In this document: piece after piece, positions 15,071 to 21,745 of the stretch
How the letters are laid out: every line of letters begins with the position of its first letter
Numbering within the stretch: position 1 is the stretch's first letter
NCBI GenBank assembly: GCA_031290375.1
Contig: JAITNR010000092.1
Location: forward strand, 1 to 21,924
Length of the DNA: 21,924 bases
From: Prevotellaceae bacterium
Lineage (GTDB): Bacteria > Bacteroidota > Bacteroidia > Bacteroidales > Paludibacteraceae
Direction: 5' to 3'
Notes under the pieces: model-generated
Told to the model about the DNA's origin: nothing
The model's database searches: none
What the model saw: the letters and a program-made list of their open reading frames with translations, nothing else
Position numbers and translations under genes: made by a program

Positions 15071-17617
15071 TTACTTGGTTACAATCAATGGCTGAACCTT
15101 TCTAACACCTTCGTCTGCAATTATTTCCAGCAGATATGTTCCTTCCCTTGCGGGTGCCGATATTGCGTCCTGCTGCTGAGATGGTTTAAGTTTGACGGTT
15201 TTCAGTAGAACACCTGATGTTGTCCAAACATTAACGAGAACGTCACCTTTTGACACGAATATCTTTACTGTACCATTGGGGTTGACAATAGTCGGGTTGG
15301 CTGTTATTATCGGTCTCGGCACATGGGCTACAAATGGGCATGACATCATTTGTGAACCGTCCGGACGGGTAATTTTCACTTGGAACTTATCACCCGGAGC
15401 CATTGCTCCCTGATAGTACGCACTTGTTTTACCAGTCAATTCTGAGCCGTTTTTGTACCACTGATAGCCCGAAAACTCAAAGCCACCATTGTAATCTGAA
15501 TTTTTAAGAGCAATTATATCGTCAAATTTCTGTAGCATAATGGTGTCGGGGTAATAGACGTCGAAGTTGTAATCAAAAGCAGTCGAACCGCAATTGTTTA
15601 CCGAATCGAAAAATGTTATTGTGAAGTGATATCTATCAGGATAGACAGATGGGGGCAATTTTATTGTAACATCTCTGCCGCCGTTCATTTCTCCCTGAGC
15701 ATCTAAAAAACCTTTTGCAAGAGACTTGGCGTCAAACTCTACCTTGTAAGTGGTAGGCGGTGCCTTATCTGAAGCGGTAGAAGGCAGAAATGAAAGAGTA
15801 AATGTTTCATCATCTGCACATATCATCGGAATAGGAGCCTGTTGAACGTCCACTTCAGGCATACTTCGGGCTTCCAGTATAAACATGAGACTGTCGCACC
15901 CTCTGACCGATTGCAACACATCTGTGTACCAACCTGCTTCTCGAAGTATTTGCCCTCGCCAGATAATAGTGTCCTGGCTTGCGAAACAGTACTCTTGGAT
16001 AGTATCTACATCATCTCTTTTTAGTACTTTTACTTTCAAAATTCTAATACTGTCACAACCTGCAGAGGTAAAAATGGTATCGCGAAACACGTAATTGCCG
16101 GGGTGGTTAATGGGATCAACGTCAAAGCCGTAACCATGATAGTCACTTCCCGGACAAATTGTTGCATCATAATTTTCTATGAGCCTATCAAAAATTACCG
16201 TAGTGGTATCGCGGTAGCAAGTGAACGAACCGTCACACTGATTGCTGCATACTTCCACCGTGATGGTATCATTAAGCTGTACTCCAGACAATCGCAACGA
16301 ATCGCCTATGGCAATGGGCGTACTGCCAACTCCTGCTCCAACTCCTCTATACCATTTGGTTGTGTATGTTGGTGTTGCAAGCGGCGTAAAACGCCAACCC
16401 TCAGGTTTGTTACCATCAGGACGTGTGTAGTCAATAGTTGTCCATGTATCTGTAAAATTTCTTCCGGGGGCAACGGTTGATTGCGTACCTGTAGAATTAA
16501 CTACTCCGATAACACCTCTACCAAGCTGCCAGTTTGGACAAATATTACGTCTATATACGTAAACTTCAATTATGCCTGAGCCTTCATAAAGTACCGTTTG
16601 ATACGTTTGCAACAAAGAGTTACAAGAGTACAATGGTATCATATTGTATGAAACAACGAGTGCCCTGCAAGGATATTTCCCTCTAACTCCAGCGTTATAG
16701 GAAGAATTTGGGTACGTATTAGGATTCCTATAAGCCACTCCTGGATCGATATCCTCAAGTACGCCGTGAATGGAGTTTTTCCACGCTGTAGGGATAGATG
16801 GGTCTAAATTTGTATATCCAGCAGCCAGAGTATACGGACAATATGAGCCTGCAAGCGATGTGTCGAAACATATTGAACCATTTGGAGACAAAACAAACTG
16901 GGAGTATGTGTTGTTGTAGAAACAAAATTTGAAGGCAGGAATAGCAACTCCGTGTTCATCTACACTTGCCGCAGGAAAATTTGTTACACCAAGAAAATAG
17001 TCATCTTGCTGCAAAGTAATGGGTGTTCCACTGTCAAACCTGTATGGCGGAGCAAATGGAATAGACTCAACTCTATAGCCAGTAATTTCTCCTCCAACCA
17101 CATGAATCTCAGGTTTCAACACAGTGTAGAGAACATCGCAAGCAAAATACAATGTTTTTAATTCACCTGGAATACCCTGTACAGCTCCCAAAGATACACC
17201 GGGACAGGCAGCAGGATTATCATATATAGCTACTTCACTGTACATAGAAAAACAGTGTTCTTCAGACCAGCCGCTTTCAGTACCGTCAGGGCAGACAGAC
17301 TTTATTGTCACACAATAATCCCCATTGTAGAGATTTTCCATGTAGTACATAAGCGAATTGTTGGGCACATTCCGTACGGTATCGGGAATAGTATAGGCAC
17401 CGCTTCTTGTTAAAACAACCGTGTATGTTACGGAACCTGCAGGAGCAGTCGGATACCACGACACTATCAATACTTGCCCTGACCGCCCCCCTAATGGAGG
17501 AATATTGCCTGTAGCATCCGAAACACCTACAGGAGCATCATGGCAATCTGCATAAGCAGATGCAGAGAAGGCAAACGATATTGCCAAAACTAATAACAGA
17601 ATAAATTTGTTTTTCAT
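15071..17617 (-). CDS. Large secreted surface protein with type IX-like C-terminal sorting domain
   Basis: 848 residues. A signal peptide (MKNKFILLLVLAISFAFSAS, ending AYA, cleavage before Asp24) is followed by a fibronectin III-like domain (about 27-125, GDYCVTIKSVCPDGTESGWS). A long beta-rich region without a family I recognise comes next. Then come two related ~53-residue repeats (about 482-536 and 537-588), each ending GCDSI/GCDSL with an upstream Cys and a Y.DT/YTD element, a pattern frequent in Bacteroidota cell-surface proteins. The last ~81 residues (768-848) resemble a T9SS type A sorting domain: NPNGTVKIFVSKGDVLVNVW, TTSGVLL, AREGTYLLEI and a terminal KVQPLIVTK. It is probably exported and attached to the surface, as adhesin or matrix protein. 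It has its own promoter and a terminator. Confidence 0.8.
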   Translation of the reverse strand: MKNKFILLLVLAISFAFSASAYADCHDAPVGVSDATGNIPPLGGRSGQVLIVSWYPTAPAGSVTYTVVLTRSGAYTIPDTVRNVPNNSLMYYMENLYNGDYCVTIKSVCPDGTESGWSEEHCFSMYSEVAIYDNPAACPGVSLGAVQGIPGELKTLYFACDVLYTVLKPEIHVVGGEITGYRVESIPFAPPYRFDSGTPITLQQDDYFLGVTNFPAASVDEHGVAIPAFKFCFYNNTYSQFVLSPNGSICFDTSLAGSYCPYTLAAGYTNLDPSIPTAWKNSIHGVLEDIDPGVAYRNPNTYPNSSYNAGVRGKYPCRALVVSYNMIPLYSCNSLLQTYQTVLYEGSGIIEVYVYRRNICPNWQLGRGVIGVVNSTGTQSTVAPGRNFTDTWTTIDYTRPDGNKPEGWRFTPLATPTYTTKWYRGVGAGVGSTPIAIGDSLRLSGVQLNDTITVEVCSNQCDGSFTCYRDTTTVIFDRLIENYDATICPGSDYHGYGFDVDPINHPGNYVFRDTIFTSAGCDSIRILKVKVLKRDDVDTIQEYCFASQDTIIWRGQILREAGWYTDVLQSVRGCDSLMFILEARSMPEVDVQQAPIPMICADDETFTLSFLPSTASDKAPPTTYKVEFDAKSLAKGFLDAQGEMNGGRDVTIKLPPSVYPDRYHFTITFFDSVNNCGSTAFDYNFDVYYPDTIMLQKFDDIIALKNSDYNGGFEFSGYQWYKNGSELTGKTSAYYQGAMAPGDKFQVKITRPDGSQMMSCPFVAHVPRPIITANPTIVNPNGTVKIFVSKGDVLVNVWTTSGVLLKTVKLKPSQQQDAISAPAREGTYLLEIIADEGVRKVQPLIVTK

Positions 17618-17665
17618 ACAATTAAATTTTTAGAGTTATGTGAATTGCAGTTAACTATCAAAATG

Positions 17666-17696
17666 CAAAGTTATAAAATGATTTTAATAAAAGCAA
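17666..17696 (-). promoter_or_regulatory. Bacteroidota promoter of the surface-protein gene
   Basis: On the minus strand a TTG (plus CAA at 17694-17696) precedes TAACTTTG (plus CAAAGTTA at 17666-17673) by 20 bases, matching the usual -33/-7 layout. It predicts a leader of roughly 40 bases before the ATG at 17617. Confidence 0.65.
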
Positions 17697-17866
17697 GTGT
17701 GTTTTTCAAAAAGTGCGCTCCTATTATCGCTATTTAACTTTATTTAACCTTTATTTGTTATTATTTCTTTTTGGAGAACTTCTGGAGTTCGGAATATTGA
17801 TGAAGCATGTCTCTACAAGTTGCGCCTGCTTGATTATCCATAAAAGTTTTGCAAATCTGCGGAGGT

Positions 17867-18631
17867 TTATGCTTGATTTTCTTCTCCTTTTATCCAGTCA
17901 TATCCTTTTTCTTCGAGTTCGATTGCCAGATGTTTGTTGCCGGTTTTTACTATCTGACCTTTATAAACAATATGAACGAAATCGGGTACAATATAGTCCA
18001 AAAGTCGCTGATAATGAGTAATCACAAGCGATGCGTTGTTTTCATTTTTAAGGGCATTAACTCCGTTAGCCACCACTTTCATGGCATCAATATCCAATCC
18101 AGAATCGGTTTCGTCAAGAATAGCCAAAGATGGTTCAAGCATTGCCATTTGGAAGATTTCATTGCGTTTTTTTTCACCGCCCGAAAAACCCTCATTTACG
18201 GAGCGATTGGTTAGTTTGTAGTCCAACTCCAAAAGTTGTTCTTTGGAATGCATCAGTTTAAGAAAATTGGAGGCAGAAAGCGGGTCAAGTTGCCTGTATT
18301 GCCGATGAGCATTGACGGCAGCACGCATAAAATTAACCATACTGACACCGGGTATCTCCACCGGATACTGAAAACTTAGAAAAATCCCTTTGCATGCACG
18401 TTCTTCGGGCGGCATATCCAAAAGATTTTCTCCAAAAAAAGTTACGCTGCCAGCTGTTACCTCAAAAGCAGGATTGCCTGACAGCACAGATGCCAGCGTG
18501 CTTTTACCCGCTCCATTAGGTCCCATTATGGCGTGAACTTCGCCTTTATTAACCGTGAGATTTATCCCTCTTAATATTTCTTTGCCCGCAACTGATGCGT
18601 GTAAATTTTTGATTTCCAACATTATTCCCAT
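17867..18631 (-). CDS. sufC: Fe-S cluster assembly ATPase SufC
   Basis: 254 residues, an ABC-type ATPase of the SUF iron-sulfur assembly system, which normally works with SufB and SufD as the SufBC2D scaffold. Motifs: Walker A GPNGAGKS (37-44), Q-loop Gln88, signature FSGGEKKR (149-156), Walker B LAILDE (169-174), H-loop His206. SufC-specific stretches include FLSFQYPVEIPGVSMVNFMR and ETDSGLDIDAMKVV. The start may be 18631 or the second ATG at 18622 (MLEIKNL), which fits the family better. Neither sufB nor sufD is adjacent: dxr diverges upstream and an unrelated surface-protein gene lies downstream. A perfect 19-base palindrome lies in its leader. Confidence 0.95.
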   Translation of the reverse strand: MGIMLEIKNLHASVAGKEILRGINLTVNKGEVHAIMGPNGAGKSTLASVLSGNPAFEVTAGSVTFFGENLLDMPPEERACKGIFLSFQYPVEIPGVSMVNFMRAAVNAHRQYRQLDPLSASNFLKLMHSKEQLLELDYKLTNRSVNEGFSGGEKKRNEIFQMAMLEPSLAILDETDSGLDIDAMKVVANGVNALKNENNASLVITHYQRLLDYIVPDFVHIVYKGQIVKTGNKHLAIELEEKGYDWIKGEENQA

Positions 18632-18664
18632 GATTTATGCGCTATTATTTACAACTATAAGACG

Positions 18665-18683
18665 TGTGTCGATAATCGACACA
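18665..18683. promoter_or_regulatory. 19-base palindrome in the sufC leader, candidate operator
   Basis: TGTGTCGAT, one central A, then ATCGACACA: a perfect 9-bp inverted repeat. It starts 11 bases downstream of the sufC -7 element on the minus strand, at or just after the expected transcription start. A repressor binding there would block sufC; alternatively it forms a hairpin in the 5' leader RNA. The protein that binds it is unknown. Confidence 0.6.
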
Positions 18684-18694
18684 GAAATATTTTG

Positions 18695-18702
18695 CAAAAT
18701 TA
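18695..18702 (-). promoter_or_regulatory. -7 element (TAATTTTG) of sufC
   Basis: The plus strand reads CAAAATTA. The minus-strand TAATTTTG fits TAnnTTTG and is 64 bases before the first ATG of sufC. A possible TTTG upstream (18715-18718) is only 12 bases away, so the -33 element is not resolved. Confidence 0.55.
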
Positions 18703-18728
18703 CACTAATTTTATCAAACTAAAAATAT

Positions 18729-18736
18729 TAACTTTG
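18729..18736 (+). promoter_or_regulatory. -7 element (TAACTTTG) of dxr
   Basis: TAACTTTG on the plus strand, divergent from the sufC promoter and about 27 bases from its -7 element. It predicts a dxr leader of about 95 bases before the TTG start. Confidence 0.6.
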
Positions 18737-18839
18737 CAAAAAAATAATTGAAGATTGAGAATGCAAAATGCAGACATAATTTATCGTTGATTATTAAAAA
18801 TTTTGTAATTCGTAATTTATTTAATAAATTTTATTGGTT

Positions 18840-20015
18840 TTGAAGAAAACAGACAAACAAACCCTTGCCATACTTGGTTCTACAGGTTCAATTGGCACTC
18901 AAACGCTTGAGGTGGTGGAGGCAAATCCCGATTTGTTCGAGGTATATGCCCTGTCGGCAGGCAATAACGTTGATCTGCTTATTAAGCAGGCAAAAAAGTA
19001 TTTGCCTGAGGTGGTGGTTATCGCCAACGAAACTTTGTATGACAGAGCCAAAAAGGCTTTGAAAGATTTGCCTGTCAAGGTTTTTGCGGGCAGCGACAGC
19101 GTAGCTCAAGTGGCTGAATTTTCGCAGGTAGACACTGTTGTTACGGCAATGGTGGGCTATTCGGGATTGTTGCCCACTATCAAGGCGGTTGTGGCAGGCA
19201 AAAAAGTTGCTTTGGCAAACAAGGAAACGCTTGTGGTGGCTGGAGAACTCATTACCAGACTTGCCATTCAGCACCATTCTGATATTATTCCTGTGGACTC
19301 CGAACATAGTGCTGTGTTTCAGTGTCTTGTGGGCGAACAGGAAAATAGCGTGGAAAAGATTATTCTCACTGCATCGGGCGGTCCTTTTAGAGGAAATAAT
19401 ATTGCTGATTTACAGAATGTTACACCTGCACAAGCCCTAAATCATCCGACTTGGAAAATGGGGAATAAAATCACAATTGACTCTGCTTCAATGATTAACA
19501 AGGGTTTTGAGGTGATTGAAGCTAAATGGCTCTTCGGGTTGAAGTCCGAACAGATTGAGGTTGTAGTGCACCCACAGTCGATTATTCACTCTATGGTGCA
19601 GTTTAGAGACGGTAGCATCAAAGCCCAAATGGGTGAGCCTGATATGCGGCATCCAATTCAATATGCGCTTACTTTCCCCGAACGTCTAAATGCTGATGTT
19701 CATAGAATTGACTTTGCAAAATTGGGTAACCTGTCTTTTGAAAAACCTGATTTGAGAACTTTTAAAAATCTTGCTCTGGCGTACAGCACATTGGATTTGG
19801 GCGGAAATATGCCGTGTGTGCTCAACGCTGCCAATGAAATAGTGGTTTATGCTTTTATCAAAGGGCAAACAGGCTTTTTGCAAATGAGCGATATTATCGA
19901 AAAAATGATACAAAAAACCGCTTTTATCAAAAATCCTACTTATGATGATTATGTTTCTTGTGATAATGAAGTGAGGATTAAGACATTGGAGGAAATTAAA
20001 AAACAAATTCAGTAA
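18840..20015 (+). CDS. dxr: 1-deoxy-D-xylulose 5-phosphate reductoisomerase
   Basis: About 391 residues. It converts DXP to 2-C-methyl-D-erythritol 4-phosphate with NADPH, the committed step of the MEP isoprenoid pathway. Counting from the TTG two codons upstream (18834), the NADPH-binding GSTGSIG is at 15-21 and VDSEHSAVFQCL contains metal ligands Asp155 and Glu157. TASGGPFR, NHPTWKMGNKITIDSASMIN, GFEVIEAKWLF (Glu226, Glu229) and VVHPQSIIHSMVQFRDGS follow. No ATG exists before residue ~106, so the gene must use a non-ATG start: TTG at 18840 (KKTDKQTLAIL follows, the more family-like start) or TTG at 18834. Otherwise complete and ordinary. Confidence 0.95.
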   Translation: MKKTDKQTLAILGSTGSIGTQTLEVVEANPDLFEVYALSAGNNVDLLIKQAKKYLPEVVVIANETLYDRAKKALKDLPVKVFAGSDSVAQVAEFSQVDTVVTAMVGYSGLLPTIKAVVAGKKVALANKETLVVAGELITRLAIQHHSDIIPVDSEHSAVFQCLVGEQENSVEKIILTASGGPFRGNNIADLQNVTPAQALNHPTWKMGNKITIDSASMINKGFEVIEAKWLFGLKSEQIEVVVHPQSIIHSMVQFRDGSIKAQMGEPDMRHPIQYALTFPERLNADVHRIDFAKLGNLSFEKPDLRTFKNLALAYSTLDLGGNMPCVLNAANEIVVYAFIKGQTGFLQMSDIIEKMIQKTAFIKNPTYDDYVSCDNEVRIKTLEEIKKQIQ

Positions 20016-20043
20016 ATAATGCGAATTACGGGTTAAAAAATAC

Positions 20044-20124
20044 TGTCCGTGGGACAAAATGTTAATAACCGTAAGTAAAACTTACGGCTGAAAATGATAG
20101 ACACCTCAACCCGTGGGGTTGAAC
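20044..20124 (+). repeat. Dispersed hairpin repeat, three stem-loops
   Basis: Three perfect stems follow each other: TGTCC-GTG-GGACA (20044-20056), CCGTAAGT-AAA-ACTTACGG (20069-20087) and TCAACCC-GTG-GGGTTGA (20106-20122). All have 3-base loops. The middle hairpin and its flanks match the copy at the left window edge in opposite orientation. Between the two copies the stem differs at one pair, G-C against A-T, so pairing is preserved. This may be a dispersed palindromic element or a structured RNA end; it also lies just after dxr and could terminate or stabilise its transcript. Confidence 0.7.
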
Positions 20125-20172
20125 AAAACACTTACTCGTGCTGATTTTAATCGGTGCGTATAAAACAAAAAA

Positions 20173-20195
20173 GGCACGATTTTCAAAATCGCGCC
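20173..20195 (-). terminator. Orphan minus-strand terminator-like hairpin
   Basis: GGCACGATT and AATCGCGCC form a stem (one A-C mismatch) around TTCAA. On the minus strand it is followed by TTTTTTGTTTTA (from 20172 leftwards), the layout of an intrinsic terminator. No minus-strand gene ends nearby, so it may belong to an unseen small RNA or to a lost gene. Confidence 0.45.
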
Positions 20196-20217
20196 GAAGA
20201 CAATAGTAATGATATTA

Positions 20218-20239
20218 GTTCAACCCATACGGGCTAAAT
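20218..20239 (-). repeat. Degenerate inverted copy of a hairpin-repeat arm
   Basis: GTTCAACCCATACGGGCTAA resembles the reverse complement of 20104-20124 (GTTCAACCCCACGGGTTGAG): the first 9 bases are identical and ACGGG is shared. It faces the three-hairpin repeat, with the terminator-like hairpin between them. Confidence 0.45.
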
Positions 20240-20357
20240 AAAGTAACTGAATAACTGAAGGGGACTTCTAATAATTCATTTTCCTGACTTCGACACTCTA
20301 TCCCCCAATCCCCATCCCCAAACTGTGTAAAAATGGCACTTTTTGAGTAAAAGTTGT

Positions 20358-20387
20358 TTTGTATTTGAAGAAAATATTGTAACTTTG
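20358..20387 (+). promoter_or_regulatory. Promoter of the truncated pyruvate:ferredoxin oxidoreductase locus
   Basis: TTTG at 20358-20361 and TAACTTTG at 20380-20387 are 18 bases apart, a close match to the Bacteroidota -33/-7 consensus. It lies 120 bases before the ATG at 20507 and could now drive the RhuM-family gene. Confidence 0.65.
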
Positions 20388-20506
20388 CTGTTCGTTAAAT
20401 TTCAAAGCACACAGAAACCATTTGGAGAAGGGAATAAATGTCAATTTATAATTAATAACATTATGAACAAATATTTTTCACAAACACTATCAAATTAATA
20501 GAAATT

Positions 20507-20659
20507 ATGGCAAAGCAAAAAAAGTTCTTAACCTGTGATGGCAACCAAGCCACTGCCCATGTCGCTTGTGTGTTCAACGAAACTGCTTCGATTTACCCCA
20601 TCATTCCGTTGTTCATTACGGCTGAATATATCAATGAGGGGGCTGCGGTGGGAGAATGA
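20507..20659 (+). pseudogene. Truncated 5' end of pyruvate:ferredoxin (flavodoxin) oxidoreductase
   Basis: A 50-residue ORF starting MAKQKKFLTCDGNQATAHVA and continuing FNETASIYPIIPLFITAEYI. This matches the N-terminus of NifJ/Por-type pyruvate oxidoreductases, whose first ~45 residues read much the same (CDGNxAAAHVAY, AIYPITPSS, AEYVDEWAAQG). The similarity ends at about GAAVG, and a TGA follows at 20657-20659. The intact enzyme has about 1,180 residues, so more than 95% is missing. Several family-conserved positions have changed (YPIIPLF for YPITPSS), suggesting drift. The promoter and leader are preserved. The RhuM-family gene starts 39 bases later, so the break is probably where that cassette joined. 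The remainder of the gene is not in this window. Confidence 0.8.
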
Positions 20660-20698
20660 AGGTGAAAAATTGAAATTTGTAAAGAAAAAGCAAAGATT

Positions 20699-21697
20699 AT
20701 GAAAGAAAAAGCAATACAAAAGCCTGATAGCGAGATACTCATTTATCAAGCCGATGATGGCACAACAAAAATCAGTGTGCGCTTTGAAAATGAAAATGTG
20801 TGGCTCACGCAAGCACAGTTAGTCGAGTTGTATCAATCGAGCAAAGCCAATGTAAGTGAGCATATTAAGCATATTTTTGAGGAAGGCGAGTTGAACAGCA
20901 TTTCAGTTGTTCGGAATTTCCGAACAACTGCCGCAGACGGTAAAAACTACGATACGACATTTTACAACCTTGATATGATAATTTCGCTGGGTTATCGTAT
21001 CAAGTCGCACATTGCCACAAAGTTTCGCCAATGGGCTACCGCACACTTGAAGGAGTTTATTATCAAAGGTTTCACTATGGACGACGAACGGCTCAAGCAA
21101 ATGGGCGGCGGTGGTTATTGGTACGAACTGCTGAATCGCATTCGTGATATTCGGTCTTCGGAAAAGGTTTTGTATCGACAAGTACTTGATTTATACGCAA
21201 CGGCTGTCGATTACGACCCGCATACGGACGAATCGACAGTGTTTTTCAAAATCGTGCAAAACAAACTACATTTTGCAGCACACGGACACACTGCCGCTGA
21301 AGTAATCTATTTTCGCACTGACTGCGACAAGCCGTTCATGGGATTGACAAATTTTTCCGGCAAGCAAATTGCAAAACGCGATACGCAAAATGCCAAAAAT
21401 TATTTAAATGAAGAAGAATTGAAAATTCTCAATAATTTGGTTTCAGGATATTTCGATTTTGCCGAAATTCGAGCAATTAAACGTAAGCCAATGTATATGA
21501 CGGACTACATTAGGCAGTTGGACGCGATTTTAAGTTCCACAGGACAGGAAGTTCTGAAATCGGCAGGCACGGTCAGTCATGAGCGGGCAATGGAAAAAGC
21601 CGAAACGGAGTACCGGAAATATCAGGCAAAAACATTGAGCGAAGTGGAAATTGCCTATTTGGAAAATCTGAAAGCGGTGCAGAAAAAATTGGAGTAA
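20699..21697 (+). CDS. RhuM-family protein
   Basis: 332 residues matching the virulence-RhuM family, first noted in a Salmonella pathogenicity island and common near mobile and defence genes. Visible features are DGTTKISVRFENENVWLTQA (about 20-39, an ANT/Bro-like DNA-binding-type start), LVELYQSSKANVSEHIKHIF and NSISVVRNFRTTAADGKNYD (about 66-85). YNLDMIISLGYRIKSHIATKFRQWAT follows, and then the RhuM-specific half, with DYDPHTDESTVFFKIVQNKL, HGHTAAEVIYFRTD, FSGKQIAKRDTQNAKNYLNE and a helical C-terminus. The molecular function of RhuM is not established. It starts 39 bases after the oxidoreductase fragment and 48 bases before a SWIM gene on the same strand. It is intact and full length. Confidence 0.9.
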   Translation: MKEKAIQKPDSEILIYQADDGTTKISVRFENENVWLTQAQLVELYQSSKANVSEHIKHIFEEGELNSISVVRNFRTTAADGKNYDTTFYNLDMIISLGYRIKSHIATKFRQWATAHLKEFIIKGFTMDDERLKQMGGGGYWYELLNRIRDIRSSEKVLYRQVLDLYATAVDYDPHTDESTVFFKIVQNKLHFAAHGHTAAEVIYFRTDCDKPFMGLTNFSGKQIAKRDTQNAKNYLNEEELKILNNLVSGYFDFAEIRAIKRKPMYMTDYIRQLDAILSSTGQEVLKSAGTVSHERAMEKAETEYRKYQAKTLSEVEIAYLENLKAVQKKLE

Positions 21698-21745
21698 ATA
21701 TGCAACAAAATACAATATGTATATATATAAAACAAAAATTGCATT

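Larger units (their letters stand above)
20016..20506. other. Non-coding region between dxr and the truncated oxidoreductase
   Basis: 491 bases with no credible gene. It holds a cluster of hairpin repeats (20044-20122), a minus-strand terminator-like hairpin (20173-20195), a degenerate inverted copy of one repeat arm (20218-20239), a C-rich tract (about 20302-20325, three G-runs on the minus strand, one short of a quadruplex motif) and a good plus-strand promoter at 20358-20387. The last ~115 bases look like the 5' leader of the oxidoreductase fragment. Confidence 0.6.

Noticed and set aside
17761..17841. 26-residue minus-strand ORF after sufC (MDNQAGATCRDMLHQYSELQ...)
   Set aside because: It follows sufC closely, but has no recognisable motif, no SufB/SufD resemblance and no start signal beyond an ATG; too short to support.
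20302..20325. G-quadruplex motif on the minus strand
   Set aside because: Only three runs of four or more G (CCCCC, CCCC, CCCC on plus); a fourth run is lacking within loop distance.
20463..20498. 11-codon ORF (MNKYFSQTLSN) in the leader of the oxidoreductase fragment
   Set aside because: Could be a leader peptide, but no conserved element such as a run of one amino acid or an attenuator hairpin accompanies it.
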